From: Pseudomonadota bacterium
GTDB taxonomy: Bacteria; Cyanobacteriota; Vampirovibrionia; Obscuribacterales; Obscuribacteraceae
Length of the DNA stretch: 36,447 bases
Direction: 5' to 3'
NCBI GenBank assembly: GCA_021324135.1
Contig: JAJPJO010000306.1
Coordinates: 1-36,447 of the forward strand
Shown piece by piece: positions 7,781-16,883 of the stretch. The position numbers and the translations under genes are program-made. Below the pieces are notes generated by a model. It worked only from the letters and a program-made list of their open reading frames with translations, did not search any database and was not told the origin of the DNA. Each line of letters begins with the position of its first letter. Position 1 is the stretch's first letter.

Positions 7781-9643
7781 ATGAATAACCTGAAAAAATT
7801 GAGCGCTTTCACAATTGCCGCGTCTTGTGCCCTCCTAACCGCTCATTCATCATTAGCAGCCAAGCATCACGGATCGGCAAAGAGGCATATATACAAAGGT
7901 TCGATCAGTCAAAGCGTCGCAGCTGCCGATCGTTTGTTGATCAAAGGAAAGTATGCCAACGCTGCCAGCCGCTACCAGGCAGCCTTGAAGAAAAATCCGC
8001 ATGATGCCAATGCCGCGGTCGGTCTTGGAATGGCCCTAGCCAAACAGTTCAAACTTGACGGTGCCGAGCAACAATTCGACAAGGTGCTGGCTCACGATCC
8101 TGGAAATCCCGGTGCCCATGCCGGTAAGGCCATGGTCATGCTGAACCGTCTCAACTCCTCCTCAAATACAATCAGAAAGAGCAGAGACACAATCTTGAAG
8201 GAAGCTGAGAACGAGTCGCAACGCGCGCTCGAGTCAGACCCGGAAATACCTGAAGCCCACTATACGATGGGCATGGTGTACAAAGAGCAGGGTCGCATGA
8301 ACGATGCTCTTGCCGAATTCCATAAAGCCGTAGCGATTGATCCCTCTTATGCCGATGGTTACAGCGGCTCCGGGCTGGTGAAACTGGCCCAGAACAATCC
8401 AGGATCGGCCGCTTCTGATTTCAAACAAGCAATTCGGCTCAACTCGGGTGATTACACCGCCCACTACGGACTGGGCGAGTCGTTGCGAGCATCAGGGCAA
8501 ACCGATGCGGCACTGAAGGAATTCAACACGGCGCTCTATCAGTTCCCGAACAGCTGGCCCGTTCACCTGGCCATGGGTAAGACGTATGAAACACAAGGCA
8601 ACACAGTTGCTGCTGTGCGTGAGTATCAAGAATCCATTCGCATTAAACCTGAGAACTCAGCTGCCTATCTCGGTATCGCCAACATAAGGGAGGCACGCGG
8701 CGACATCGAGCATTCCATCGCCGAATTGCGCTCCGGTCTCGAACTCATGCCGGACAACGCCGATCTCCATCAGCGTATTGGAGATGAAAGTTTGCGCATC
8801 GAAAAAATTGACGATGCCATCAAAGAGTACGAAACGATCATGTCGAGCCAGCCCGGTAATGCAAGGGCAGCCGAGGGTTTGACGACCGCGTATTACTTGA
8901 AAGCGCAAAAGGAAACCAAGGGAGGCTTCTTTGGCGACAACGATTATGACACGGCCATGCAAATGATTGACAAAGCCGTTCAAATGAACCCCAACGATTT
9001 GCGGTTGCGCTTAGCGCAGGCAAAAATTCGTGCCCTCACCGGTGATACCGTAGACCTGAACGCCATCGGACAACCCACCAATGATGGTGAGCGAGTCAGT
9101 TACGCTCAGGCGCTCTTGGCTCAGAATCGCTTCCAGGAAGCGGCTCAGGCGATGAATACGGTGATTGCGCACAGTAACACGCCGAAGCAAACATTCGCGC
9201 TCGCCGATCTGGCCCTCATGATTCGCGATCTGGACAGTGCCGAAGCCGCCTACAGAAAGGCTGCCACCATGCCAGGAAGTGCCGAACGCGCCCGGCGAGG
9301 TCTGGCCAATGTCGGCAAAGCACGCGAAGAAGCGCGTCAACACCTGACTCTGGCCGACGATCTTTCCAGAAAGAAAATGACCGGCAGCGCCATCGATACG
9401 TATCATCAGGCTATATTCTCCAATCCTAAGGTGCCGGGTGCACGCCTTGGCATAGCCAGATCCTTAGAATCAGTCTCTCACGCAACACCCGTGCAATTGC
9501 GTGAAGCGGCAATGCAATACCGCGCCTACATAGCCCTTTCTCCGACAATGCCAATCAAGGAGCAGGAGAAGTTCGAGAAGAAAGCCGCTAAGCTTGACGG
9601 CAAGGCAGGGAAGATCGAGCAGAGGTCCGCTTCGGCTCGCTAA
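7781..9643 (+). CDS. Exported TPR-repeat protein
   Basis: The start is set at ATG 7781: AGGAAAGAG precedes it and the first residues form a classical signal peptide (MNNLKK, hydrophobic core, cleavage near 'SSLAA-KHHG'). The in-frame TTG at 7724 is rejected. The mature protein of about 590 residues is almost entirely TPR-like helical repeats, for example 'AAVGLGMALAKQFKLDGAEQ', 'AHYTMGMVYKEQGRMNDALA' and 'AYLGIANIREARGDIEHSIA', and ends in a Lys-rich tail. Repeats are regular in the N-terminal two thirds and looser afterwards. The protein should sit in the periplasm or on the outer membrane as a scaffold for protein assembly; no enzymatic motif is present and the partner is unknown. It is a single-gene unit, closed by a strong terminator at 9677-9708. 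Confidence 0.9.
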   Translation: MNNLKKLSAFTIAASCALLTAHSSLAAKHHGSAKRHIYKGSISQSVAAADRLLIKGKYANAASRYQAALKKNPHDANAAVGLGMALAKQFKLDGAEQQFDKVLAHDPGNPGAHAGKAMVMLNRLNSSSNTIRKSRDTILKEAENESQRALESDPEIPEAHYTMGMVYKEQGRMNDALAEFHKAVAIDPSYADGYSGSGLVKLAQNNPGSAASDFKQAIRLNSGDYTAHYGLGESLRASGQTDAALKEFNTALYQFPNSWPVHLAMGKTYETQGNTVAAVREYQESIRIKPENSAAYLGIANIREARGDIEHSIAELRSGLELMPDNADLHQRIGDESLRIEKIDDAIKEYETIMSSQPGNARAAEGLTTAYYLKAQKETKGGFFGDNDYDTAMQMIDKAVQMNPNDLRLRLAQAKIRALTGDTVDLNAIGQPTNDGERVSYAQALLAQNRFQEAAQAMNTVIAHSNTPKQTFALADLALMIRDLDSAEAAYRKAATMPGSAERARRGLANVGKAREEARQHLTLADDLSRKKMTGSAIDTYHQAIFSNPKVPGARLGIARSLESVSHATPVQLREAAMQYRAYIALSPTMPIKEQEKFEKKAAKLDGKAGKIEQRSASAR

Positions 9644-9676
9644 GCATCATTGGTGCCCAACTTGCATCGACAATCG

Positions 9677-9708
9677 AAAAGGGCGGCATTTGAACGTGCT
9701 GCCCTTTT
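9677..9708 (+). terminator. Intrinsic terminator after the exported TPR gene
   Basis: AAAAGGGCGGCA pairs with TGCTGCCCTTTT (12 bp, one G-T wobble) around an 8-base loop, ending in a T-run. It begins 33 bases after the stop codon. The A-run on the 5' side means it could work in both directions. Confidence 0.85.
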
Positions 9709-9747
9709 CATTCCGCTTTTCAGCGGCCTCGAAAACCTTGGTTTAAC

Positions 9748-9777
9748 TTGACTCAACATGCCGCTATTCAATACATT
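9748..9777 (+). promoter_or_regulatory. Probable sigma70 promoter for the D-amino-acid oxidase-like gene
   Basis: TTGACT (-35), an 18-base spacer and TACATT (-10) lie just after the upstream terminator and about 32 bases before the ATG at 9810, the expected position for an independent transcript. Confidence 0.4.
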
Positions 9778-9809
9778 CATAGGCTAAACGAACAGGCGGG
9801 TATCTGCTG

Positions 9810-10817
9810 ATGCACAAAATTGATGACAGAGAGATTATCGTTGTTGGATGCGGCGTGAATGGTCTCACATGCGGTATCACATTGCTGAGGCAATATCCGG
9901 TCAAGATACTGGCTCACAAACTCCCGCCTGATACTACATCGAATGCTGCCGGGGCCTTTTGGGAACCTTATAAAGCCTATCCGATGGACAAAGTGATTCG
10001 CTGGAGCAAGGCTTCGCTGGTCGAATACAATCGGCTTGCAATGATTGAAGGATCGGGAGTGTCCATGACGACACTGGTTGAAGGGTTCAAAGATAAGTTG
10101 ATCGAGCCGGCGTGGAAGGATGCAGTTGATAGCTTTAAGACTTGCGCTCAAGATGAACTACCGCACGGTTACAAGTATGGTTATGCAGCCAGAGTTCCGA
10201 AGATGGATACAACGCTGTACATGCCTTTTTTGCTGGATGCCTTTAAAAAATCCGGAGGCGAGGTAGTGCAACTCGATCAGCCGCTAAAGAGTCTGGCGGA
10301 ACTGTACAAGAGCAATCGCATTATCATCAATTGCACAGGCTTGGGCTCAAGAGATCTTTGCTCTGATTCCGATATATTTCCGATACGAGGTCAAGTGACG
10401 CTTCTCAGCCGGCCGCCCGAGTTAGAGCGCATATTTATGGATGAGCATGACTATGTTTTGATTATGCCGCGCACCAATGATTGCGTTCTTGGTTTCAGCG
10501 CTCACGACAATGACTGGAATCTCAATTTCGATGAAAAGATGAGCGCGGAAACAATCGAGCGCTGCTGCAAAGTCATTCCTGAATTGCGAAGGTCCCAGAT
10601 AACCGGGCACAAGGTGGGCTTGAGACCAGGCCGAAGCCAGGTTCGCCTGGAAGTCGAAAGGGTAAGCGACTCTTGCGCAGTAATCCACAACTATGGCCAT
10701 GGTGGTGCCGGATTCACTCTTTCCTGGGGGTGCGCCCAGGAAGTAGCCGAGCAGGCAAGCAATCTACTGAACGGCAGTACTCTCAGGCTCATGACGGATT
10801 CCGCCGGATTGATCTGA
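9810..10817 (+). CDS. D-amino-acid oxidase / D-aspartate oxidase-like FAD enzyme
   Basis: Enzymes of this family oxidatively deaminate D-amino acids to 2-oxo acids, ammonia and hydrogen peroxide. The 335-residue length matches eukaryotic DAO/DDO. Visible motifs: the FAD-binding 'IIVVGCGVNGLTCGITLL', 'AAGAFWEPY' (the DAO glycine-rich active-site loop), 'INCTGLGSRDL', 'PIRGQV', 'VGLRPGRSQVRLE' (Arg that binds the substrate carboxylate) and the C-terminal signature 'IHNYGHGGAGFTLSWGCA'. Substrate preference between neutral D-amino acids and D-Asp/D-Glu cannot be read off. D-amino acids come from peptidoglycan turnover, in line with the wall-related genes nearby. There is no signal peptide. The 3' end overlaps the convergent RND gene by 54 bases. 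No strong ribosome site precedes the ATG. Confidence 0.88.
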   Translation: MHKIDDREIIVVGCGVNGLTCGITLLRQYPVKILAHKLPPDTTSNAAGAFWEPYKAYPMDKVIRWSKASLVEYNRLAMIEGSGVSMTTLVEGFKDKLIEPAWKDAVDSFKTCAQDELPHGYKYGYAARVPKMDTTLYMPFLLDAFKKSGGEVVQLDQPLKSLAELYKSNRIIINCTGLGSRDLCSDSDIFPIRGQVTLLSRPPELERIFMDEHDYVLIMPRTNDCVLGFSAHDNDWNLNFDEKMSAETIERCCKVIPELRRSQITGHKVGLRPGRSQVRLEVERVSDSCAVIHNYGHGGAGFTLSWGCAQEVAEQASNLLNGSTLRLMTDSAGLI

Positions 10818-13800
10818 ACCCTTCTTCTTCTTTCTTTTTCTGCCCCCACCGGATGAGCGAGCGTACACCGCCGGCAATACCAGCAGAGTGAGAACCGTCG
10901 ATGTTATCAAACCACCAATCACTACCGTGGCAAGCGGGCGCTGCACCTCGGCTCCTACGGAATCTGCGAAGGCCATCGGTATAAAACCAAATGAAGCTAC
11001 AAGAGCAGTCATGAGCACCGGTCGCAATCGACGTTGTGCAGAAAGCAGTGCCGCTTGTCGTGGTTTGATCCCGCTGGTGCGCTCGAGTTGCCGGATAGTC
11101 GAAACCAGGACGACACCGTTCATCACGGCCACACCAAATAATGCTATGAAGCCTACTCCGGCTGTGACTGACAAATGCATGCCACGCACGAGCAAGGCGA
11201 ATATGCCGCCTGAGAATGCAAGAGGGATATTGAGAAAAACGAGAACGCCGGGTTTGGCAGAATCAAACAAGGCATAAAGCAGCGAGAAGATCAAAAGCAG
11301 GGCAAGCGGGACCAGCACGACGAGCCGTTCTTGAGCCGCCTTCATATTCTCGAATTGTCCGCCCCACTCTATGCGATACCCAGGAGGCAGCTGCACCTCT
11401 TCCCTGACTTTTTTCTGGGCTTCCTCCACGTAACCGCCAAGATCGCGATTGCGCACGTTGACTTGCACGGTGAAGTAACGATCGCCCTGGCGATGTGAGA
11501 TTTGAGCGGCTCCCTCATGGCGAGTAATCGTTGCCAGTTGCCCCAGCGGCACCAGATCACCGCCTGTCATGGCAACCGGCAGCGAGGCAAGATCTTCTCC
11601 GCGGCCGAGTGCTTGAGGCTCGAAGCGCACGCTCAGATCGAATCTGGGCTTGCCTTCATATATGGTGCCGACTACTTTGCCATCACGAGCGGCGGCGATG
11701 GTATCAAGCGCTTCCTGGCCGCTGACGCCATAACCGGCTAAAGCGACATTGTTCAGCCTGGCGGTTACAACAGGCAAACCTGAGGTTTGCTCTATTTTGA
11801 TTCCGGAACTTCCTTCGATCCTTTTCAGAACCTCAGCCACTCTCTGTCCTGCCGAACGCAGCTCGTCCATATCGGGTCCGAGAATTCGAACAGCAACATC
11901 ACCCTTTGCACCAGCCACCATTTCATTCATGCGCTGCTCGATCGGCTGTGATACCAGGATGGCAATGCCGGGGATCGCTTTCTGCAAACGCCTGGAAATC
12001 TCATCCTCCAGTTGTTGCTGCATGATATGAGGGCGCCACTGCGAGCGATCCTTGAAGATGATGAAAACATCAGTTTCGTCGGGTCCCATCGGATCAAATG
12101 CTATGTCGGAGCGACCGGTGCGGGAGACGACCGATCGTACCTCAGGCGTTTGCTTGACCAGATGCTCAATCAGTGTGGTCTGCTCGGCGGCAGTGTCGAG
12201 CGATGCAGACATTGGACGATTTACCGTCAAGACGACGGAGCCTTCCTTGAGAGTGGGAATAAATTCCGAGCCTAAAAGCGGCAAACAGGCCAATCCGGAG
12301 ATAAACACAACAAAGGACATGGCGCTGAGGACGAAAGGATGGCGCACTGCCCAAATGAGCACGTATCTGTATGGCCTGCGCACTATCCTCATAAATAGAC
12401 TTTCGCTTTCTGCCTTCCGTTCGGCACGGAACTCTCCCTGAGTATCTCCGTGGGCATCGCGCTTTCCGCCGGCATCGCCTTCGCGATCAAGATCGACGCC
12501 CGCCTCACCACCAGTGGTGCGAGTTGGGCCCTTTTCGCCCGGAAGGATGAAGTAGCAGAGGGACGGCGTGATAAAAAGAGCAATCAAAAGAGCGGTAATC
12601 AGAGCAAATATCACCGTCAAAGCCATCGGTAGAAATGTCTTGCCCGAGACGCCGGGCAAAGATAGGATCGGCAAGTAGACAACGGTAATAATTAGAACAG
12701 CAAACAAAACAGGCGCCGCCACTTCTTGAGCGGCTGATTTAATCACAGCCAGCCGTTTCTTCTTACTCGAGGCATAACCTCCACTTTCGCTAAGGCGGCA
12801 GACAATGTTTTCCATAACCACTACCGAGCCGTCGATAAGGATGCCAAAATCGATGGCGCCTAGCGACATCAAATTGGCTGATGTGCCGGTAGATTGCAAA
12901 AAGAGCAGGGCTCCGGCCAGCGAAAAAGGAATGGCAAGCGCGGCAATGATACCACTCCTGATACTACCCATGACGATGAATAGAAGGGCTAAGACCAGCA
13001 ATGCGCCAAAGGTCAAATTGTGCCACACGGTATCGACCGTTCTATCAATCAGCCAGGAGCGATCGTAAAACGGCACGATCTTGACCCCGGAAGGCAGAGT
13101 ATGCTGAATTTCAGCAATCTTCTCAGCTACTGATTGACTCACTTCCTTTGAATTCTCACCTTTGCGCATCACGACAATGCCAATCACGGTTTTGCCTTTG
13201 CCATCATGGGTTACGACACTGTAAGGCAATTTCGAGCCGATAACCGCATCAGCGACATCGCGAACCTTGACCACACCACCATGGGGCAAACGCTCGATCA
13301 CTACGTTGCCGATGTCACTCGTTGATCTGAGCAAGCCCTCGCCGCGCAGAAGCACCTGGTCGTTTTGCTCGACCGTGTAGCCTCCACCGGCATTGGCGTT
13401 ATTTCGGGACAAAACGGCCATGACCTGGCCGGCCGAGACCCTGTAGCCATGCATGCGCTCAGGGTGCAGCCAGACCTGGTATTCTTTGGCCTCGCCGCCC
13501 ATCGACTGCACTTCATCAACTCCTCGCACCGTCTTTAGTGCCGGGATAATTTGCCAATCGAGGATCTGCCGAAGTTCCATCTGCGATCGCCCTGGTCCGA
13601 CGACTTCGAACTGATAGACCTCCCCGAGGCCGGTGGCAATCGGCCCCAATGTCATGCTTACAGGAATGGTGGAGGGCATCTGCTCCTGTGCGTGTTTGAG
13701 GCGCTCGCTTACCTGCTGGCGAGCCCAATAGATATCTGTTCCATCCTCAAAAATAACCGTCACTTGAGAGAGCGCATACTTTGAAATCGAGCGCTGCATG

Positions 13801-14075
13801 ACGAGCCTGGGAAGACTTTGCAAGGACAGCTCCACCGGATAGGTAATGTACTGCTCAACCTCGACCGGGGCCAGACCGTGCGCCGATGTCGTGACGGTGA
13901 CCTGGACGTTGGATATGTCCGGAACGGCATCGACATGCATGGTGGTGAACGCCCAGCATCCAGCTGCTGCAAGAAGGAGCGAGAGAACAAGAACAATCAC
14001 ATGCTTGTCGACAGCAAAAGCTACCAGCTCCTCGAGCAGTCCCAAGCGTGACGAATCATCACCCTGATACCTCAT
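10764..14075 (-). CDS. czcA: CzcA/CusA-family heavy-metal RND efflux pump
   Basis: The 1103-residue inner-membrane pump exchanges protons for metal ions and drives efflux across the envelope as a trimer. The N-terminal membrane helix is followed by the periplasmic porter region, then TM2-6 with the HME-RND signature 'AIDFGILIDGSVVVMEN'. Its D409, D415 and E422 correspond to the proton-relay residues of CzcA. The second half repeats the pattern and ends in a Lys/Arg/Gly-rich tail. A hydrophilic insert of about 50 residues (about 507-557, rich in Gly, Asp, Glu, Arg) sits between the two halves on the cytoplasmic side and carries one of the 14-bp dyads. The start ATG overlaps the adaptor stop codon (ATGA), so translation is coupled. 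The metal (Co/Zn/Cd or Cu/Ag) is not determined. The 3' end overlaps the convergent oxidase gene. Confidence 0.93.
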   Translation of the reverse strand: MRYQGDDSSRLGLLEELVAFAVDKHVIVLVLSLLLAAAGCWAFTTMHVDAVPDISNVQVTVTTSAHGLAPVEVEQYITYPVELSLQSLPRLVMQRSISKYALSQVTVIFEDGTDIYWARQQVSERLKHAQEQMPSTIPVSMTLGPIATGLGEVYQFEVVGPGRSQMELRQILDWQIIPALKTVRGVDEVQSMGGEAKEYQVWLHPERMHGYRVSAGQVMAVLSRNNANAGGGYTVEQNDQVLLRGEGLLRSTSDIGNVVIERLPHGGVVKVRDVADAVIGSKLPYSVVTHDGKGKTVIGIVVMRKGENSKEVSQSVAEKIAEIQHTLPSGVKIVPFYDRSWLIDRTVDTVWHNLTFGALLVLALLFIVMGSIRSGIIAALAIPFSLAGALLFLQSTGTSANLMSLGAIDFGILIDGSVVVMENIVCRLSESGGYASSKKKRLAVIKSAAQEVAAPVLFAVLIITVVYLPILSLPGVSGKTFLPMALTVIFALITALLIALFITPSLCYFILPGEKGPTRTTGGEAGVDLDREGDAGGKRDAHGDTQGEFRAERKAESESLFMRIVRRPYRYVLIWAVRHPFVLSAMSFVVFISGLACLPLLGSEFIPTLKEGSVVLTVNRPMSASLDTAAEQTTLIEHLVKQTPEVRSVVSRTGRSDIAFDPMGPDETDVFIIFKDRSQWRPHIMQQQLEDEISRRLQKAIPGIAILVSQPIEQRMNEMVAGAKGDVAVRILGPDMDELRSAGQRVAEVLKRIEGSSGIKIEQTSGLPVVTARLNNVALAGYGVSGQEALDTIAAARDGKVVGTIYEGKPRFDLSVRFEPQALGRGEDLASLPVAMTGGDLVPLGQLATITRHEGAAQISHRQGDRYFTVQVNVRNRDLGGYVEEAQKKVREEVQLPPGYRIEWGGQFENMKAAQERLVVLVPLALLLIFSLLYALFDSAKPGVLVFLNIPLAFSGGIFALLVRGMHLSVTAGVGFIALFGVAVMNGVVLVSTIRQLERTSGIKPRQAALLSAQRRLRPVLMTALVASFGFIPMAFADSVGAEVQRPLATVVIGGLITSTVLTLLVLPAVYARSSGGGRKRKKKKGSDQSGGIRHEPESTAVQ
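12506..12519. repeat. CACCAC-type dyad, exact copy 1
   Basis: CACCAC-CA-GTGGTG with 6-bp arms, within the hydrophilic insert of the czcA gene, where the minus strand encodes Thr-Thr-Gly-Gly. It is identical over 14 bases to the copy at 27791-27804. Confidence 0.5.
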
Positions 14076-15511
14076 TCGGTGCCTACTCCTTCGCCAATCT
14101 GCGAGCGCATGGCAGCCGACTTCAGGTAAAAGGTGCCGGCCACCACGACGGTATCACCCGGACTCAAGCCAGTCTCTATCATTACCCCTTTATCAGAGCG
14201 CTCGCCGCACCGGACCTCTCGCACTGCGAAACGGTTGGCGCCCTGACGCACGAACACGACGTTTTTATTAGCGAGAGTCTGCACCGCCTCTGGTGGCACT
14301 GTCATGCCGCCGTTACCGTCGTTTAGTTGCAGCTCGGCGATGATCAGCATGCCTGGTTTTAGCAAGCCGCCCGGGTTGTCGATCTCGGCCCGGTACTGGG
14401 CGGTGCGAGACTGCGGATCAAATATCTCGGCAATGCGGGTAATTTTGCCGGTAAATGACTTGCCGGGGAAACTTTCCGTTTTAAAATCCACCAATCCTCC
14501 GATCTTCACTTTAGGCACCTCGCGCTGCGGCACCTCGAGCATCACCCAGACCCTGTGCAAATCGGCAATTGTCATCATCGAATTCTGGCGATTAGCGGCA
14601 TTGCCGGCCGAGGATGCCGAACCAGCCATGGTGGCAGGTCCGACGTTTTGCCCGGGGTTCACATCTTTGCGAACCACCACCCCGCTCACAGGCGATCGGA
14701 TCGGCAATTCCGATGTAACGGCAGAGGCATGCAACCTGGCAAAATCCCTGGAGGTCAATTCTGAGGAGTTCTCGTCACCCGGCGGCTTCAAGCCGAGCGC
14801 CCTCAACTTCACCTTCTCAGCCTCGATATGGGCGCGGGCGGCATTCAGTTTGCCCACCGCTACGGCCTGCTCGGATTCAACCGCCAGGAGCGTCAAGCGA
14901 GCATTCTCAACATCTTTTTTGGATGCGATGCCTTCCTTGTTCAGTTGCTGCATGCGATTGACGTTTGAATTGCTCACCTCGATGCGCGCATTTACGGCTT
15001 GAATCTGCGCCCTGGCTTCCGACAGCTTTGCAAGCGCATCCAGGTAAGCGGCCTGCGCATCGGAAATATCCGGGCTGTTCACATACGCGACGACCTGCCC
15101 CTTCCTCACCGTATCGCCCACATCGACAAGCACCCGAGTGACGACGCCGCCCGCCGGGGAATAAACGATCCCGGTTTTGTCGGCAGGCGACTCGACCGTG
15201 GATGACAACTCGAGCACGCCCGCCTCGACACCTGAGAGTGAAACTTTTCTTTCTCGAATGCCGGCCGTTTTCTGCTGCTCATCGGATAACTCGATAACAG
15301 GCGCGTAAGGCAACTTAACTTCAGAAATCTGATTGCCGGTCCCAGATTCTTCACGGCCGCTCACACTATGCTGAGCACGCTCATTTGCATTGTCCTTGAA
15401 GGGAAGCTTTATTGCATCACGACTGCAGGCGCCCAGCAAACAAAGGGCAACCAGGCACATAAGCCTGAGCGCCGTCGTAACGCGGATCTTCCGATGGTCC
15501 ACAATGGACAT
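14072..15511 (-). CDS. czcB: RND periplasmic adaptor (CzcB/CusB type), lipoprotein
   Basis: Membrane-fusion proteins bridge the RND pump and an outer-membrane channel. The 479-residue protein starts with a lipoprotein signal (hydrophobic core, lipobox 'LLGAC'), so it is probably lipid-anchored. A barrel-sandwich domain follows ('SPAGGVVTRVLVDVGDTVRK'), then a helical hairpin (about 160-240, Ala/Glu/Lys-rich), the returning half-lipoyl 'IRSPVSGVVVRKDVNPGQNV' and the beta-barrel and membrane-proximal domains. AAGG six bases before the ATG is a good ribosome site. It is the first gene of a two-gene unit with czcA; no TolC-like outer-membrane factor is in the window, so the third component must come from elsewhere. 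It is presumably transcribed from the promoter at 15700-15727, leaving a leader of about 180 bases. Confidence 0.92.
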   Translation of the reverse strand: MSIVDHRKIRVTTALRLMCLVALCLLGACSRDAIKLPFKDNANERAQHSVSGREESGTGNQISEVKLPYAPVIELSDEQQKTAGIRERKVSLSGVEAGVLELSSTVESPADKTGIVYSPAGGVVTRVLVDVGDTVRKGQVVAYVNSPDISDAQAAYLDALAKLSEARAQIQAVNARIEVSNSNVNRMQQLNKEGIASKKDVENARLTLLAVESEQAVAVGKLNAARAHIEAEKVKLRALGLKPPGDENSSELTSRDFARLHASAVTSELPIRSPVSGVVVRKDVNPGQNVGPATMAGSASSAGNAANRQNSMMTIADLHRVWVMLEVPQREVPKVKIGGLVDFKTESFPGKSFTGKITRIAEIFDPQSRTAQYRAEIDNPGGLLKPGMLIIAELQLNDGNGGMTVPPEAVQTLANKNVVFVRQGANRFAVREVRCGERSDKGVMIETGLSPGDTVVVAGTFYLKSAAMRSQIGEGVGTE

Positions 15512-15699
15512 AGGTAACCTTTCTTTGAAAACGATTTTGATTGATCTGTGATATTTCCAACCTGATCATTGGCTCAGGCCAGACCTGCAGTCGAATGCCC
15601 TTCGGGATCGGCAGGCTCGTGGCTCAATTCCGATGCCACCGCGAGCAATGCCGCAACGATCAGAACGTCTGCGACTTCAGGTGAGTTGAGCAGCTATCG

Positions 15700-15727
15700 T
15701 TTAAATCAAAAGAGAACGTTTTGTCAA
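15700..15727 (-). promoter_or_regulatory. Probable promoter of the czcBA operon
   Basis: On the minus strand a perfect TTGACA (15722-15727) is followed after 16 bases by TTTAAA (15700-15705), preceded by a TG one base upstream (extended -10). It overlaps the end of the small Cys-rich gene and would give a leader of about 180 bases before czcB. No MerR- or ArsR-type operator dyad is obvious. Confidence 0.5.
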
Positions 15728-16213
15728 ATAAAGCGAGACCGGACGCGATCGCAGGTGCGGCTGAGAATCCAGGGCTCCGCTCACGTTCGTCACATGGCAA
15801 TAGTCCCGCACCGCTCCTGGTACTATGCAGGCAAGCCAGCACGGCGGCGGCTTTTCTGTTGCAGGCTGCAGTCCTGTATCGACTTTGCTCAAACAGGAAG
15901 GGCTATGAACGTGCGATGGACAAGAACAAGGCAGCTCGCCGCAAGAACCGCCGTTAATGACCAGGTTAGGCAATGCTACGCCATGATGGTCGCCACCATC
16001 CGTGCAATCACGTTCATCAAAAGGAAATTCATTTCCAGCTTTTGCAGCCGAACGCACCACGACCCTGCCGACTTTGTGATCCATACGGCTCTGGCAGTCA
16101 ATCAAGCACTGCGACATCAACGGCATAATTTCCATACCGAAGAAATCGTGCCAGAGTGTTCCGGTCCACAAGAGAGTAAAAATTACGATTGCCGTCAGGC
16201 AGCGAGGAATCAT
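15701..16213 (-). CDS. Small exported Cys-rich protein upstream of the metal-efflux operon
   Basis: The 170-residue ORF begins with a typical signal or anchor sequence (MIPR, hydrophobic core, 'LLWTGTLWHDFFG') and is rich in Cys and His ('QCLIDCQSRMDH', 'SCGELPCSCPSHVH', 'PPCWLACIVPG'), ending in a hydrophobic tail 'SLYLTKRSLLI'. I do not recognise a named family. Its position directly upstream of czcBA, with export signal and many thiols, fits a periplasmic metal-binding or metal-sensing accessory protein; that is inference. The start lacks a clear ribosome site. A 221-residue ORF runs antisense over the same bases but has no signal peptide or domain, so the minus strand is preferred. About 190 bases separate it from czcB. 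Confidence 0.5.
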   Translation of the reverse strand: MIPRCLTAIVIFTLLWTGTLWHDFFGMEIMPLMSQCLIDCQSRMDHKVGRVVVRSAAKAGNEFPFDERDCTDGGDHHGVALPNLVINGGSCGELPCSCPSHVHSPSCLSKVDTGLQPATEKPPPCWLACIVPGAVRDYCHVTNVSGALDSQPHLRSRPVSLYLTKRSLLI

Positions 16214-16373
16214 GAGTTTGTCGTATGCCGCTAGCTGAGGGGAGCCTCGGTGGTCCCACTCTGATCTTATACCCGAAAGGAGCCAAGCGCGACTTCTTGC
16301 GAGATATTCGCAAAACGATTGTTGCTGTCCCTTACAGTCTCTTTTTCAAAGCCGCTTATCGACGATCGTGCCG

Positions 16374-16883
16374 CTATTTGTTGAAGTCATCGGCATTTTC
16401 GATGACCGCCTCGCTCTGATAGTTCCAGGTCGCCGGCGTGGTCAATCCGGGAATATCGGCGAAATTCATGCCCTCGAGCATTGGTTTTGTTTGAATCGTG
16501 GTTGTGACAATCACGATTTTATCAGTCGAGCCGCCGTCGCTTGTGCTGCCGTCTTTGTAACCGACCGATGTTTGCGGGTCGTTGACCAGGCTGCAATAAC
16601 GCCCGACTCCCATGGTTTTCCAGTTGGTCGGAATATTCTTCATCACGTTTCCATTGGGATCGGTTGCCTCGGACTTCTTATTAACAGCCGCTTCCCGAAT
16701 CTGCAAATTATTCAGCATATAACCGGAGCCATATGTAATGGCCAGGTTTATTAATAGGACGAGCGGGAAGAACGTCGAAAGAAGCAAGATCAGAAGCCCT
16801 GGTCCCAATTCGGCCATTTGGTTGCCATCGCGTCTGCGCCGCGAAGCATGTTTGACGTCCGCACAGATGTTGGACCTAGCCAT
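16374..16883 (-). CDS. TadE-like membrane protein (Flp pilus assembly type)
   Basis: The preferred start is the ATG at 16883, nine bases after AAGGGAG; the longer reading from 16940 has no such site. The product is about 169 residues. A basic N-terminus (KHASRRRRDGNQ) leads into one long membrane helix 'LGPGLLILLLSTFFPLVLLI' with the Glu-containing 'MAELGP' entry typical of TadE/TadG pilin-like proteins. A polar domain of about 110 residues then faces the outside. TadE-like proteins are minor pilins of tight-adherence pili processed by a prepilin peptidase. No other tad/cpa gene is adjacent, so it is an orphan or an accessory protein. The family call is moderate, because the region after the helix is not diagnostic. 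Confidence 0.65.
   Translation of the reverse strand: MARSNICADVKHASRRRRDGNQMAELGPGLLILLLSTFFPLVLLINLAITYGSGYMLNNLQIREAAVNKKSEATDPNGNVMKNIPTNWKTMGVGRYCSLVNDPQTSVGYKDGSTSDGGSTDKIVIVTTTIQTKPMLEGMNFADIPGLTTPATWNYQSEAVIENADDFNK

Noticed and set aside
14304..15002. 232-residue plus-strand ORF
   Set aside because: Antisense to czcB; Ser/Arg-rich composition without a family, typical of a shadow frame.
15569..16234. 221-residue plus-strand ORF
   Set aside because: Competes with the 170-residue minus ORF. It lacks a signal peptide, domain and ribosome site, while the minus ORF has a signal sequence and sits upstream of czcBA. Not fully excluded.
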